Positions 1-9,217 of a DNA stretch of 46,064 bases are shown here, in pieces. This DNA comes from Bacteroidales bacterium. Its GTDB lineage: Bacteria > Bacteroidota > Bacteroidia > Bacteroidales > Tenuifilaceae. Location of the stretch: contig JAGPEQ010000009.1 of assembly GCA_018056955.1 (NCBI GenBank), forward strand, positions 14,850 through 60,913. Reading direction: 5' to 3'. The position numbers and the translations under genes were made by a program. Every line of letters starts with the position of its first letter. Position 1 is the stretch's first letter. The notes beneath the pieces are model-generated. The model saw only the letters and a program-made list of their open reading frames with translations, was not told the DNA's origin and made no database searches.

Positions 1-2
1 AA

Positions 3-1091
3 CGGGAAAAAAACAATTCACCTGAAAACAATATTAGTCAACTTCCGGAAGTGACCATCGTTATTGCCGCACATAACGAGGAAAAATACATATTAGCAAA
101 ATATCAAAACACCCTAGCCCTGAACTACCCTTCCGGAAAATTATTCCAACTCTGGGTTGACGATGGAAGTACCGACAGCACCCATGAAACGCTAAGTAAC
201 CTTAATGGCATTACGTTCATTTCGAACCCTGAACGGTTAGGAAAAGCCCAATCCATTAACAATGCCATGAAACTGGTAAAAACTCCTTTTACTGTATTCA
301 CCGATGCCAATACATTTCTATCCCAAAACTCAATAATCGATTTGATTAAGCATCTGGAAAACCCTGAAGTGGGTTGCGTTGCAGGCCAGAAAAAAATATT
401 GTGGAGCCACTCCGATGCCTTAGCATCGAAAGGTGAAGGATTATACTGGAGATTTGAATCGTTTGTAAAAATGGCAGAAAGTTGCTCAGGTTCAACACTT
501 TCAGGCACAGGTGAACTATATGCTATTCGAACAAATCTATTTAGCCCCATACCAATAAACACCATACTCGACGACTTTGAAATATCGGCAAGTATTATTA
601 AACAGGGATATAAGGTTAAATACGAAAATGGAGCAGTAGCTTCGGAAACTGGCTCCCTCACGGTAGAGGATGAGAAAAAACGAAAGGTAAGAATAGCTGC
701 TGGGTGCTTTCAAGCACTTGGTAGGCATGCATATCTACTTAATCCATTTAAAAATACCGAAGTGGCTTTTAAGTTTTTTTCACATAAACTTTTACGATGG
801 GTTTTGGTACCTCCTGCAATTGTTGGTGCACCGTTCTTAAATGCTGCCATTCTATTATTATATCCAGATAGTTCCATTATCTACTTAGTTTCCATGCTTA
901 CTATTACTTTTTTTTACCTTTTAGTAGCCATAGGATACCTTTTCCGGAATCGCAGCAATGTGCACCCCATGGTGACCTTCCCATACTATGGTATTATGAT
1001 GAATATTACCATGCTTAAAGGGTTAATTATTTTCTTAACTGGCAAACAAACACATATTTGGGAAAAGGCAAACCGAAAAGCTGACATTTAG
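3..1091 (+). CDS. Glycosyltransferase family 2, membrane-associated, 5'-truncated by window edge
   Basis: The reading frame is open back to the first bases of the window, so the true start lies upstream; a GTG at 51 would cut directly into the first beta strand (VTIVIAAHNEE). The GT-A fold is recognisable: the nucleotide-binding strand with AAHNEE, then a VDDGSTDST motif, an FTDANT (DXD-like) motif about 75 residues after the GTG, and an LDDFE motif for the acceptor site. The last ~110 residues hold two or three hydrophobic segments, so the enzyme is membrane-anchored, as in poly-GlcNAc or cellulose synthase-like relatives. Role inferred: transfer of a sugar from a nucleotide donor in envelope or exopolysaccharide synthesis. 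The acceptor cannot be told from sequence. Confidence 0.85.
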   Translation, partial: REKNNSPENNISQLPEVTIVIAAHNEEKYILAKYQNTLALNYPSGKLFQLWVDDGSTDSTHETLSNLNGITFISNPERLGKAQSINNAMKLVKTPFTVFTDANTFLSQNSIIDLIKHLENPEVGCVAGQKKILWSHSDALASKGEGLYWRFESFVKMAESCSGSTLSGTGELYAIRTNLFSPIPINTILDDFEISASIIKQGYKVKYENGAVASETGSLTVEDEKKRKVRIAAGCFQALGRHAYLLNPFKNTEVAFKFFSHKLLRWVLVPPAIVGAPFLNAAILLLYPDSSIIYLVSMLTITFFYLLVAIGYLFRNRSNVHPMVTFPYYGIMMNITMLKGLIIFLTGKQTHIWEKANRKADI

Positions 1092-1116
1092 CAAGATATT
1101 TTTCCTTTCAAAATAC

Positions 1117-1124
1117 TAATTTTG
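1117..1124 (+). promoter_or_regulatory. Bacteroidota -7 element upstream of ribBA
   Basis: The octamer TAATTTTG fits the Bacteroidota sigma-A -7 consensus TAnnTTTG and lies 34 bases before the ribBA start. No clear TTTG -33 box is seen at the usual 19-base distance. Confidence 0.5.
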
Positions 1125-1158
1125 CGTCATCCTTTTTAATCATTTTATTGGCAGCACA

Positions 1159-2394
1159 ATGGCAAACAACGACGAGATTAAACTAAATACCATCGAAGAG
1201 GCGATTGAAGAGCTTCGTAATGGAAGAGTAATAATAGTGGTTGACGATGAGGATAGGGAGAACGAGGGCGATTTCATTGCTGCTGCTGAGCTAATCACAC
1301 CTGAAATAATTAACTTTATGGCTAAGTATGGGCGTGGGCTAATTTGTGCATCACTGCCCGAAAAGCGCTGCGATGAGTTGGAGCTTGAGCTCATGGTAGG
1401 CCGTAACACCGCTCTGCACCATACAGCCTTTACCGTATCGGTCGACCTTATTGGAAACGGATGTACAACTGGTATATCGGCAGCCGATAGAGCCAAAACC
1501 ATAAAGGCACTCGTTGACCCCAATACTAAACCGGAAGACCTTGCCCGACCAGGTCATATTTTCCCGCTACGTGCCAAAGAAAAGGGCGTTTTACGTCGCC
1601 CAGGCCATACCGAGGCAGCTATTGACCTTACACAGCTTGCCGGCCTAACCCCCGGTGGTGTATTGGTTGAAATAATGAACGACGATGGCACCATGGCACG
1701 CCTTCCCCAGCTTGTTCAGGTTGCCCAGGAGTTCAACCTGAAAATTGTAACCATAAAGGACCTAATTAGCTATAGGCTGAAGTTTGAAAGTATTGTTGAG
1801 AAAGGTGTTAAGGTAAAACTCCCTACGGAGTTTGGCGATTTTGCACTAATACCTTTCCGCCAGAAGTCGAACGGGCTTGAGCATGTTGCCCTAATTAAAG
1901 GCGAATGGGAACCCGATGAGCCCGTTCTGGTTCGCGTACACTCCTCGTGTGTTACCGGCGATATTTTTGGCTCGTACCGTTGCGATTGCGGCCCTCAGCT
2001 CCATGAGGCCATGAAGATGATTGACAATGCAGGTAAAGGGGTGCTGGTTTACCTTAACCAGGAAGGGCGTGGCATAGGCCTTTTCAACAAGATACATGCG
2101 TATAAGCTCCAAGAGGAAGGGATGGATACAGTTGATGCCAACGTGGAACTTGGATTCCAGCCCGATGAGCGCGACTATGGTGTGGGAGCAAGTATTTTGC
2201 GCGAAGTTGGTGTAAAGAACATGCGGCTTATTACCAACAACCCTAAAAAAATGAGCGGACTTGAGGGGTATGGTTTACACGTAGTTGAAAATATTCCTTT
2301 AGTAATACCACCAAATCCTTACAACGAATTTTACCTAAAAACTAAACACGAACGCATGGGACACATCAACCTTTTCAACCCCAAAAAGGACTAA
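1159..2394 (+). CDS. ribBA: Bifunctional 3,4-dihydroxy-2-butanone-4-phosphate synthase / GTP cyclohydrolase II
   Basis: This 411-residue enzyme supplies both precursors of riboflavin. The N-terminal half converts ribulose 5-phosphate to dihydroxybutanone phosphate and formate; it carries the acidic [10 protein letters not shown] motif (about residues 29-38) and [10 protein letters not shown]. The C-terminal half (from about residue 205) opens the GTP imidazole ring. Its zinc ligands are visible as C264, C275 and C277 (C-x10-C-x-C), followed by NQEGRGIGL. Length is normal for the fusion. fmt starts 6 bases after the stop, so the two are probably co-transcribed from the promoter at 1117. Confidence 0.97.
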   Translation: MANNDEIKLNTIEEAIEELRNGRVIIVVDDEDRENEGDFIAAAELITPEIINFMAKYGRGLICASLPEKRCDELELELMVGRNTALHHTAFTVSVDLIGNGCTTGISAADRAKTIKALVDPNTKPEDLARPGHIFPLRAKEKGVLRRPGHTEAAIDLTQLAGLTPGGVLVEIMNDDGTMARLPQLVQVAQEFNLKIVTIKDLISYRLKFESIVEKGVKVKLPTEFGDFALIPFRQKSNGLEHVALIKGEWEPDEPVLVRVHSSCVTGDIFGSYRCDCGPQLHEAMKMIDNAGKGVLVYLNQEGRGIGLFNKIHAYKLQEEGMDTVDANVELGFQPDERDYGVGASILREVGVKNMRLITNNPKKMSGLEGYGLHVVENIPLVIPPNPYNEFYLKTKHERMGHINLFNPKKD

Positions 2395-2400
2395 AACCCA

Positions 2401-3381
2401 ATGCCAGCAAAGGAATCACCCCGTATTGTTTACATGGGCACGCCCGAGTTTGCCGTTGAACCACTTAGGGCGATTATTGAAGCAGGGTACAACGTGTCAG
2501 CGGTAGTCACTGTTCCAGATAAACCCGCAGGCCGAGGTTTAAAACTTCAGCCTTCACCGGTTAAGGTATTTGCCGAGCAAAACCATATTCCCGTACTTCA
2601 GCCAGAAAAGCTCAAGGATCCGCAGTTCATTCAAACACTGAAAGAGATAAATCCCGATATTGCCGTTGTTGTTGCCTTTAGAATGTTACCAAGGGATGTT
2701 TGGCAAATTCCTCGTTTAGGAACCTTTAACCTTCATGCTTCGCTCTTACCCCAGTACAGGGGCGCTGCACCCATTAATTGGGCAATCATAAATGGTGAAA
2801 AGGAAACCGGAATTACCACTTTTTTACTTGATGAACAGATTGATACGGGTAATATCCTTCTTCAAAAGAGTGTACCCATAGGCGAAACCGAAACCGCCGG
2901 CGAACTCCACGATAGGCTAATGTATCAGGGGGCAGGACTTGTTGTTGAAACTATATGCATGCTTACTGCTGGCAACATCAATCCAATTCCTCAAAACCAA
3001 ATCAAGATAAGTGGAGAGCTAAAACCAGCCCCAAAAATTTTTAAGGAAACCTGTCGTGTTGATTGGAACAATCCATCCCAAAAAGTTTTCAACCACATTA
3101 GGGGGCTTAGCCCATACCCTGCTGCATGGACTGAACTTAAAACCAAAAGAAACAATGTTGAAACAATTATACCTATAAAGATTTACCAGGCGGAAAAACT
3201 TGACCAGGCTCAATCACAAAGGCCTGGAATGTTAAAAACCGATGGAAAAACACACCTCCATGTTTTTTGTTCACAGGGTGCAATTGCGCTAAAAACTGTT
3301 CAGCAGGCAGGTAAAAAAGCCATGGGAATTGAAGAGTTCCTAAGGGGATGGCAGAATACTGAGCTTATCGAAGTACTATAA
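2401..3381 (+). CDS. fmt: Methionyl-tRNA formyltransferase
   Basis: The 326-residue product formylates Met-tRNAfMet for translation initiation, using 10-formyl-THF. The N-terminal formyltransferase fold begins RIVYMGTPEFAV. The catalytic region is NLHASLLPQYRGAAPINWAI with N110 and H112, and the D of the LDEQIDTG stretch matches the third conserved catalytic residue. The SLLP loop typical of Fmt is intact. A C-terminal OB-like domain follows from about residue 210 with VDWNNP and RGLSPYPAAW. The gene is 6 bases behind ribBA, and its stop overlaps the end of the convergent LysM gene by 6 bases. Confidence 0.97.
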   Translation: MPAKESPRIVYMGTPEFAVEPLRAIIEAGYNVSAVVTVPDKPAGRGLKLQPSPVKVFAEQNHIPVLQPEKLKDPQFIQTLKEINPDIAVVVAFRMLPRDVWQIPRLGTFNLHASLLPQYRGAAPINWAIINGEKETGITTFLLDEQIDTGNILLQKSVPIGETETAGELHDRLMYQGAGLVVETICMLTAGNINPIPQNQIKISGELKPAPKIFKETCRVDWNNPSQKVFNHIRGLSPYPAAWTELKTKRNNVETIIPIKIYQAEKLDQAQSQRPGMLKTDGKTHLHVFCSQGAIALKTVQQAGKKAMGIEEFLRGWQNTELIEVL

Positions 3382-4311
3382 CGGTTTACGTTTCCTCAAG
3401 TAAATTAGTTGACCCACCTCTGGTTCATCGCCCGGTTTCATTCTATTTTTCCGGTAAAGTGACTTTAACTTAACGCCGTACATCTGCGAAATTTTATACA
3501 TGGTTTCGCCCTCTTCCGCTGTATGAACCGGATTCGACCTATCTGCTTTCCATCGTTTGGGCTGTATGTATAGTTCCTGCCCAGGACGAATCACTGAATC
3601 GCGAGTCAAATCGTTGTACCTGTAAAGCTGCCAGGGCATTAAATCTAACTCCCTAGCTAACGATTCAAAAGTATCGCCATCCTTGGCAACAATATATTTT
3701 ACCCTGTTTCGGATGAAAACAGGCCGAGTTTTGTAAAGGTCAATTTCGTAATTATCCCAATCGGTTACAACCGGTTTGGGTGGCTTAATGGCAACGGTAA
3801 TTCCCTGATCGAATCGGTAAAGCTCATTGTCCTCAATTATCTTAATAAGCAGCTCTGCATACTTTGGGTTTGTAGCATAACCAGCTTTCTTGAGCCCATG
3901 GGCCCATGCCTTATAATCGGTTGGGGTCAAATCGAATAGGAAAGCATAGCGCTTTCCGCCTCTGAGAAAAAGACTATGGTCGTTAAACGATTGCTCCGGA
4001 TTTTTGTATTTTCTAAAGCACTCCCCTTTTCGGTCGTCATCGTGGTAAATGGTTGCACCAGTCCAGTCCTTATGGCACTTTATCCCAAAGTGGTTATTGG
4101 CCTTTACGGCCAATGTGCTATTCCCATTATCGCTTTCCAGCATGGCCTGGGCAAGAGTAATACTTGCAGGTACGCCAAACTGCTTCATATTATTAACGGC
4201 AATATGCGAATACATGCTAATGTATTCCTCGCGCGAAATCTTGTTTTGAGAAAATACAGATAGATGAATCCCTGTAAGGATAAAAAACAGTGCAACTAAA
4301 ATCCTATTCAT
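3376..4311 (-). CDS. Secreted glucosaminidase (GH73-like) with two LysM domains
   Basis: 311 residues. An N-terminal signal peptide (MNRILVALFFILTGIHLSVFSQ) leads to a mannosyl-glycoprotein endo-beta-N-acetylglucosaminidase-type domain at about 25-165, with SITLAQAMLESDNG containing the likely catalytic Glu, and NHFGIKCH. Two LysM peptidoglycan-binding modules follow at about 208-256 (YIVAKDGDTFESLA) and 262-308 (HTAEEGETMYKISQ). Inferred role: peptidoglycan hydrolysis in the periplasm during growth or division. It is the last gene of a minus-strand set with panB and a pseudouridine synthase (gaps of 8 bases each). The end overlaps fmt by 6 bases. Confidence 0.9.
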   Translation of the reverse strand: MNRILVALFFILTGIHLSVFSQNKISREEYISMYSHIAVNNMKQFGVPASITLAQAMLESDNGNSTLAVKANNHFGIKCHKDWTGATIYHDDDRKGECFRKYKNPEQSFNDHSLFLRGGKRYAFLFDLTPTDYKAWAHGLKKAGYATNPKYAELLIKIIEDNELYRFDQGITVAIKPPKPVVTDWDNYEIDLYKTRPVFIRNRVKYIVAKDGDTFESLARELDLMPWQLYRYNDLTRDSVIRPGQELYIQPKRWKADRSNPVHTAEEGETMYKISQMYGVKLKSLYRKNRMKPGDEPEVGQLIYLRKRKPL

Positions 4312-4319
4312 AGCTAAAA

Positions 4320-5018
4320 CTACTCCAAGCCTAACAACAAAAACTCACTCCATAACTTCTCGCTGGGAGGAGGAGCTACAATTTTTATTTCTTCCCCAGA
4401 AATTGGATGGGTAAATGCAAAAACCCTTGAATGCAGATCGATACCGCCATCGGGGTTAGAACGGGGATAGCCATATTTTAAATCGCCTCGAATTGGACAT
4501 CCAATTTTCGAGAGTTGAGCACGTATTTGGTGATGCCTACCGGTAATCAAATCTATTACTAACAGGTAGTAATTTTCAGTTCTACCAACAAGCTCATACT
4601 TAAGCTTGGCAATTTTTGAGCCGTGCACCTCACGGTGATATACAAACGACTTATTTTTTTTGTTATCGCGCAAAAGGTAATGAACAAGGGTTTGCGATTC
4701 AACAGGGGGTTGGTTCTTTACAATAGCCCAATACTTTTTGGTGATTTTCCCTTCCTGAAAAAGATTATTGATACGGCTTAACCCTTTGCTGGTTTTGGCA
4801 AAAAGCACTACTCCACTCACAGGCCTATCAATCCGGTGGGTCACTTCCAGGAATACGCGACCTGGCTTACTGTCGCGCTCTTTAATAAACCGCTTTACCG
4901 TTTCAACCAACGACTCATCGCCGGTTTTGTCGGCCTGCACAATCTCACCACAGTTCTTATTTACCGCTAAAAAATGGTTATCCTCGTAAAGGATTCTGTC
5001 GCTTGAAAAATTTATCAT
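4320..5018 (-). CDS. RluA-family RNA pseudouridine synthase
   Basis: 232 residues, a compact member of the RluA family that isomerises uridine to pseudouridine in rRNA or tRNA. The catalytic aspartate is D64 within HRIDRPVSGVVLFAK; the more common form is HRLDxxTSG, so Arg-Pro-Val replaces the usual residues after the Asp. The GRHHQIRAQL motif and RGDLKYGYP follow. There is no N-terminal S4 domain. The RNA target cannot be assigned. It lies 8 bases after panB, in one presumed transcript with the LysM hydrolase. Confidence 0.92.
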   Translation of the reverse strand: MINFSSDRILYEDNHFLAVNKNCGEIVQADKTGDESLVETVKRFIKERDSKPGRVFLEVTHRIDRPVSGVVLFAKTSKGLSRINNLFQEGKITKKYWAIVKNQPPVESQTLVHYLLRDNKKNKSFVYHREVHGSKIAKLKYELVGRTENYYLLVIDLITGRHHQIRAQLSKIGCPIRGDLKYGYPRSNPDGGIDLHSRVFAFTHPISGEEIKIVAPPPSEKLWSEFLLLGLE

Positions 5019-5026
5019 CTTCAGTA

Positions 5027-5842
5027 TTAGTATTGCTCACGTTCATTGGGAAAATCGAGCGATTTCACATCGCTAATATAGGCTTGAAATGCTCCAAGCA
5101 TTTCAGCGTAAAGGTTGTGGTACCGCCTGAGAAAGCGTGGTGAGAACTCCTGGTTAATACCAAGCATATCGTGGGTAACCAGCACTTGACCATCAACTCC
5201 ACTGCCAGCACCAATTCCAATTACGGGTATTTTCAGCTCCGAGGCAACCTGTTTTCCTAATGCGGCGGGAATTTTTTCAAGCACAATGGCAAAACAGCCT
5301 GTTCTTTCCAGCAAATGTGCATCTTCAACCAGTTTCTTGGCCTCAGCTTCCTCGCGTGCCCTTACAACGTAAGTTCCAAACTTATGGATTGACTGAGGGG
5401 TAAGCCCTAGATGCCCCATAACCGGTATCCCTGCAGATAGGATTCGCTCCACGGAGTCAATAATCTCCGAGCCACCCTCGAGCTTAACGGCATCGGCTCC
5501 GCTCTCCTTCATAATTCGAATGGCCGAACGTAATGCTAATTTGGAGTTGCCCTGGTAGGTTCCAAAGGGCATATCAACAACAACCAATGCACGCTTTACT
5601 CCACGTACCACTGAACTGGCATGGTAAATCATCTGGTCAAGGGTGATAGGGAGTGTTGATATATGGCCTGCCATTACATTCGAAGCAGAGTCGCCTACCA
5701 GCAATACGTCAATTCCAGCGGCATCGAGTATCCGGGCCATTGAATAGTCGTACCCTGTCAGCATTGCAATTTTTTCACCCCTGACCTTCATTTCCTGAAG
5801 CACATGGGTGGTTACCACTTTAACTTTACTCTCGCTCGACAT
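5027..5842 (-). CDS. panB: 3-methyl-2-oxobutanoate hydroxymethyltransferase (ketopantoate synthesis)
   Basis: 271 residues. Uses 5,10-methylene-THF to hydroxymethylate alpha-ketoisovalerate, the first committed step to pantothenate and CoA. Family motifs are clear: [67 protein letters not shown] with the catalytic Glu, and [15 protein letters not shown]. Length is normal. It is the first gene of a three-gene minus-strand group and is preceded by a good -7 element. Other pantothenate genes are not in the window. Confidence 0.97.
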   Translation of the reverse strand: MSSESKVKVVTTHVLQEMKVRGEKIAMLTGYDYSMARILDAAGIDVLLVGDSASNVMAGHISTLPITLDQMIYHASSVVRGVKRALVVVDMPFGTYQGNSKLALRSAIRIMKESGADAVKLEGGSEIIDSVERILSAGIPVMGHLGLTPQSIHKFGTYVVRAREEAEAKKLVEDAHLLERTGCFAIVLEKIPAALGKQVASELKIPVIGIGAGSGVDGQVLVTHDMLGINQEFSPRFLRRYHNLYAEMLGAFQAYISDVKSLDFPNEREQY

Positions 5843-5865
5843 AAGTATTAAACTTTAAGGATTGT

Positions 5866-5873
5866 CAAAGGTA
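5866..5873 (-). promoter_or_regulatory. Bacteroidota -7 element of panB
   Basis: On the minus strand the bases read TACCTTTG, a full match to TAnnTTTG, 24 bases before the panB start. A T-rich patch sits near -33, but it is not a clean TTTG. Confidence 0.5.
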
Positions 5874-6071
5874 ATCTATTATTCAGGAAAACCTAAGCTA
5901 ATTTATTAAAATTGAAAAAACTGACAAAAAGACACAATTAATGACTACTATCTGAAAACCTGAACCTTATAAATATATCAACTCAAATATAAACACAGAA
6001 ACCTGACAAAGGATTACTGAAAAACTAAAAATTTTGTGACAGATTTTCGTCTTTCAGTCCATTTTTGGTGT

Positions 6072-6087
6072 TGGCACAATGATTGAA
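6072..6087 (+). promoter_or_regulatory. Sigma-54-like -24/-12 site upstream of dnaK
   Basis: TGGCACA, four bases, then TTGAA. Compared with the RpoN consensus TGGCAC-R-N4-TTGCW, every defined position fits except the C of the -12 GC, which is A. It lies 64 bases before the dnaK ATG. No TAnnTTTG element is evident nearby. Whether it is used by RpoN or by another heat-shock activator is inference. Confidence 0.4.
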
Positions 6088-6150
6088 CAAAGTGAAAGGA
6101 ATGTTTAAAAACGAAACAAATCAAAAGTATAACAATAAAAATCTAAAGCA

Positions 6151-8064
6151 ATGAGCAAAATAATTGGAATTGACCTAGGAACAACCAACTCATGCGTTGC
6201 CGTAATGGAAGGTAACGAACCGGTTGTTATAACAAACAGCGAGGGGAAACGCACTACCCCATCGGTAGTTGCATTTGCCGAAAACGGTGAGCGCAAGGTT
6301 GGCGACCCAGCAAAGCGTCAGGCAATAATCAACCCCCAAAAAACCATATTCTCAATTAAGCGATTCATGGGCGAAACCTACGATAAGGTTGCCCAGGTTG
6401 AAATACCCCGTGTACCCTACAAGGTGGTTCGTGGCGATAATAACACCCCACGTGTAGATATTGATGGCCGCCTGTACACCCCTCAGGAAATATCATCGAT
6501 GATTCTTCAGAAGATGAAGAAAACTGCTGAGGATTACCTGGGACACGAAGTAACCGAAGCCGTTATCACCGTACCAGCTTACTTTAGCGACTCGCAACGT
6601 CAGGCTACCAAAGAAGCTGGAGAAATTGCAGGTTTAAAGGTTCGTCGTATCATCAACGAGCCCACTGCCGCAGCACTGGCATATGGTCTCGATAAAAAGA
6701 ATAAGGATATCAAGGTGGCAGTGTATGACCTTGGTGGTGGTACTTTCGATATCTCAATCCTTGAACTTGGCGATGGAGTTTTTGAGGTTAAGTCAACCAA
6801 TGGCGATACCCACCTTGGGGGCGATGACTTTGACCAAGTAATTATTGATTGGCTGGCTGAAGAGTTCCTGAAAGATGAAGGAGTTGACCTCCGTAAAGAC
6901 CCTATGGCACTCCAACGCTTAAAGGAGGCTGCAGAAAAGGCTAAGATTGAGCTCTCAAGCACCACAACTACCGAAATCAACCTTCCGTACATCATGCCCG
7001 TTAACGGCATACCCAAACACCTGGTTAAAACCTTAACCCGAGCCCAGTTTGAGAAACTGGCCGACCACCTCATTCAGCGTACCGTTGAACCATGCCGTAA
7101 AGCTTTAGCCGATGCAGGCTTACAGCCTTCCGATATCGACGAGGTAATCCTAGTTGGTGGTTCAACCCGTATCCCTAAGGTTCAAGAGGTAGTTGAAAAA
7201 TTCTTCAACCGCAAACCCAATAAGAGCGTAAACCCCGATGAAGTTGTTGCCGTTGGTGCAGCCATCCAGGGTGGCGTGCTTACCGGTGAGGTAAAGGATG
7301 TTCTGCTGCTTGACGTTACACCTCTTTCGTTGGGTATCGAAACCTTAGGTGGTGTTTTCACCAAGCTGATTGAAGCTAATACCACCATTCCTACCCGCAA
7401 AAGCGAGGTGTTTACCACTGCTGCCGACAATCAGCCTTCGGTTGAGATTCACGTGCTGCAAGGCGAACGTCCATTAGCAAAGGATAATAAGACAATCGGA
7501 CGTTTCCACCTCGACGGAATACCACCCGCCCCCCGTGGAGTACCCCAAATTGAGGTTACTTTTGATATCGACGCTAACGGTATTCTTCATGTAACCGCTA
7601 AGGATAGAGGTACCGGAAAAGAGCAGAAAATTCGTATTGAGGCCTCATCGGGGCTTACCGAAGAGGAAATCAAGCGCATGCGCGAGGAGGCTAAACGCAA
7701 CGAAGAAGCCGACCGCCGCGAGAAAGAACGTATCGAGAAGATTAACGCTGCCGACAGCTTGATTTTCCAAACCGAAAAGCAACTCAAAGAGTTTGGCGAT
7801 AAACTCCCTGCCGACAAGAAAGCTTCCATTGAAGCAGCACTTGGTAAACTTAAGGACGCTCATAAGAGCCAGAATTTAGCTGCCATTGAGAACGCAACCA
7901 ACGAACTCAATGCTGCATGGCAGGCTGCATCGGAGGAACTTTACAAAGCGCAAGCACAAGCTAACGCTGGTGCTGGCCAACAGGCCAATGCCAACGCAGG
8001 TAGCTCGTCATCATCGGGCAACGACCAGGAAGTAACTGATGTTGATTTTGAAGAGGTGAAATAA
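6151..8064 (+). CDS. dnaK: Molecular chaperone DnaK (Hsp70)
   Basis: 637 residues, normal length. The ATPase domain starts at once with [18 protein letters not shown] and continues with [15 protein letters not shown] and [14 protein letters not shown]. The substrate-binding domain includes [15 protein letters not shown], and a helical lid follows. The C-terminus is a low-complexity Ala/Asn/Gly/Ser linker ending in [10 protein letters not shown], the acidic tail typical of bacterial DnaK. It refolds proteins in the cytoplasm with DnaJ and GrpE, neither of which is adjacent. It is monocistronic, since a strong terminator follows 18 bases after the stop. Confidence 0.98.
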   Translation: MSKIIGIDLGTTNSCVAVMEGNEPVVITNSEGKRTTPSVVAFAENGERKVGDPAKRQAIINPQKTIFSIKRFMGETYDKVAQVEIPRVPYKVVRGDNNTPRVDIDGRLYTPQEISSMILQKMKKTAEDYLGHEVTEAVITVPAYFSDSQRQATKEAGEIAGLKVRRIINEPTAAALAYGLDKKNKDIKVAVYDLGGGTFDISILELGDGVFEVKSTNGDTHLGGDDFDQVIIDWLAEEFLKDEGVDLRKDPMALQRLKEAAEKAKIELSSTTTTEINLPYIMPVNGIPKHLVKTLTRAQFEKLADHLIQRTVEPCRKALADAGLQPSDIDEVILVGGSTRIPKVQEVVEKFFNRKPNKSVNPDEVVAVGAAIQGGVLTGEVKDVLLLDVTPLSLGIETLGGVFTKLIEANTTIPTRKSEVFTTAADNQPSVEIHVLQGERPLAKDNKTIGRFHLDGIPPAPRGVPQIEVTFDIDANGILHVTAKDRGTGKEQKIRIEASSGLTEEEIKRMREEAKRNEEADRREKERIEKINAADSLIFQTEKQLKEFGDKLPADKKASIEAALGKLKDAHKSQNLAAIENATNELNAAWQAASEELYKAQAQANAGAGQQANANAGSSSSSGNDQEVTDVDFEEVK

Positions 8065-8082
8065 CCCGAATGGATACTAACC

Positions 8083-8108
8083 AAAGCCGCCTAATTGGCG
8101 GCTTTTTT
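8083..8108 (+). terminator. Intrinsic terminator of dnaK
   Basis: A perfect 9-bp stem (AAAGCCGCC / GGCGGCTTT, arms 8083-8091 and 8097-8105) with a 5-base loop runs into a T6 tract at 8103-8108. Confidence 0.9.
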
Positions 8109-8175
8109 CATTTTATACTGTTTCCTATAGACCCTTCTAATACTATAAAATTAAAGATTTGACGAAGATTTTTTG

Positions 8176-8183
8176 TAAATTTG
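8176..8183 (+). promoter_or_regulatory. -7 element of the Fic toxin-antitoxin operon
   Basis: TAAATTTG matches TAnnTTTG, 25 bases before the antitoxin ATG. A TTTG at 8158-8161 is only 14 bases upstream, shorter than the usual 19-base spacing, so the -33 element is uncertain. Confidence 0.4.
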
Positions 8184-8207
8184 AGGAAATTTAAGAACTG
8201 AAAAGAG

Positions 8208-8429
8208 ATGTTCAATGCAATTGAAGTAGACAGAAAGAATCTGACAATAATGGGGGTAAAATTTTCGGACCTGAAAACTTTAGAACTCACAGCAAGGGCT
8301 TTGGGGAGTAACATGTTTGAAGGTTTTACACCAACTCAAAAAGGAATTGAAATTATTAGGGATTATGTGACTGGAAAAATATCCCTAACAGAACTTGTGG
8401 CATTTGCAAAACAAAAAGCCTATGTCTAA
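8208..8429 (+). CDS. Putative Fic antitoxin (VbhA-like, class I Fic inhibitor)
   Basis: 73 residues. It contains S34-N-M-F-E38-G39, an exact fit to the [ST]xxxE[GN] inhibitory motif by which class I antitoxins push a Glu into the Fic ATP site. The following segment (FTPTQKGIEIIRDYVTGKIS) resembles the helical tail of VbhA-type antitoxins. Its last 8 bases overlap the fic start (ATGTCTAA), typical of a translationally coupled antitoxin-toxin pair. Motif and position are seen; the assignment rests on them, because the overall similarity is too short to judge by eye. Confidence 0.75.
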   Translation: MFNAIEVDRKNLTIMGVKFSDLKTLELTARALGSNMFEGFTPTQKGIEIIRDYVTGKISLTELVAFAKQKAYV

Positions 8430-9027
8430 TTCTTACAAGTACATAGACCCAGACTACAGCTACATTGACCCCAAGACAGGAATTTTAAGAAATTTACAGG
8501 ATATATCAGACCCCGAAGTATTACTCTTTGTTGAGAGTAGTGCGGTGACTAAACGACTTTTGGAACTTTACGAGAACCCGATAAAAATTAAGGGAATTGA
8601 CAGCCTTTTTGAAATTCACAGACATTTGTTTCAAGATATTTACATTTGGGCTGGGAAAAAACGGGTTGTTGAAATCAGCAAAGACGGAAAACAATTCTTC
8701 CCAACTACTTACTTTGACAACGCTTTTAGGTATATTGACCAACTAATTGATGAGTACAGGAAAATCCCGAAAAACAACAAAAGGAAATTAGCAGAAAAAT
8801 TGGCAGAAATATTAGACAATGTTAACTATTTGCATCCCTTCAGAGAAGGAAATGGACGAGCACAAAGAGAATTTATTCGGCTGTTGGCATTGGAAAAGGG
8901 CTTGATATTAAATCTCAACCCACCAGACAATATAAGTGTTTACGAACGTTATATGAAAGGAACTGTTGAAAGCGATGTTACAACGCTGACTGAGCTTATC
9001 TTTGAACTTATTACAGCTGATAAATGA
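8422..9027 (+). CDS. Fic/DOC family protein (probable AMPylating toxin)
   Basis: 201 residues from the ATG at 8422. An earlier ATG in frame at 8395 would add only nine residues inside the antitoxin frame and is less likely. The Fic core motif HPFREGNGRAQREF is complete (HxFx(D/E)GNGRxxR), so the enzyme should transfer AMP or another phospho-moiety to a protein hydroxyl. The N-terminus (YSYIDPKTGILRN, then a DPEVL-type helix) matches VbhT/Fic toxins. The flap strand precedes the motif (KRVVEISKDGKQFFP). The gene is visibly more AT-rich than dnaK, suggesting transfer of the two-gene module into this site. Confidence 0.9.
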   Translation: MSNSYKYIDPDYSYIDPKTGILRNLQDISDPEVLLFVESSAVTKRLLELYENPIKIKGIDSLFEIHRHLFQDIYIWAGKKRVVEISKDGKQFFPTTYFDNAFRYIDQLIDEYRKIPKNNKRKLAEKLAEILDNVNYLHPFREGNGRAQREFIRLLALEKGLILNLNPPDNISVYERYMKGTVESDVTTLTELIFELITADK

Positions 9028-9217
9028 GAAAAAGAAGGTTAATATCAAGTGTTTTGTTTAATGGCAATATACGAGTTTAACTAAAAATTTATATTGCATC
9101 AACTTTTTGATTTGTTGACAATTTTAACTTATAAATCTTGCACTTTACCATAAACCAATTTGTTATACTAACCAAAGGCATTCAATTTGCAATAGAACTT
9201 AATAAAAAACAGTAAGC
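9028..9217. other. AT-rich intergenic region after fic
   Basis: 190 bases. The only structure I see is an 8-bp inverted repeat, GCAATATA (9064-9071) and TATATTGC (9090-9097), with an 18-base loop and no T tract. It may act as a weak terminator for fic. No convincing promoter for the next gene was found. Confidence 0.3.

Larger units (their letters stand above)
5843..6150. promoter_or_regulatory. Divergent intergenic region between panB and dnaK
   Basis: 308 bases without a gene. It contains the panB -7 element (5866-5873) and a sigma-54-like site (6072-6087) facing dnaK. The rest is AT-rich, with no further structure or open frame that I can support. Confidence 0.6.

Noticed and set aside
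6600-7073. 157-codon antisense frame inside dnaK
   Set aside because: Shadow of dnaK. The antisense frame has a Ser/Ala-rich nonsense composition.
8395-8421. Earlier start for fic adding nine residues
   Set aside because: The extra residues are encoded within the antitoxin's last codons in another frame. The ATG at 8422 gives the usual coupled overlap and a typical N-terminus.
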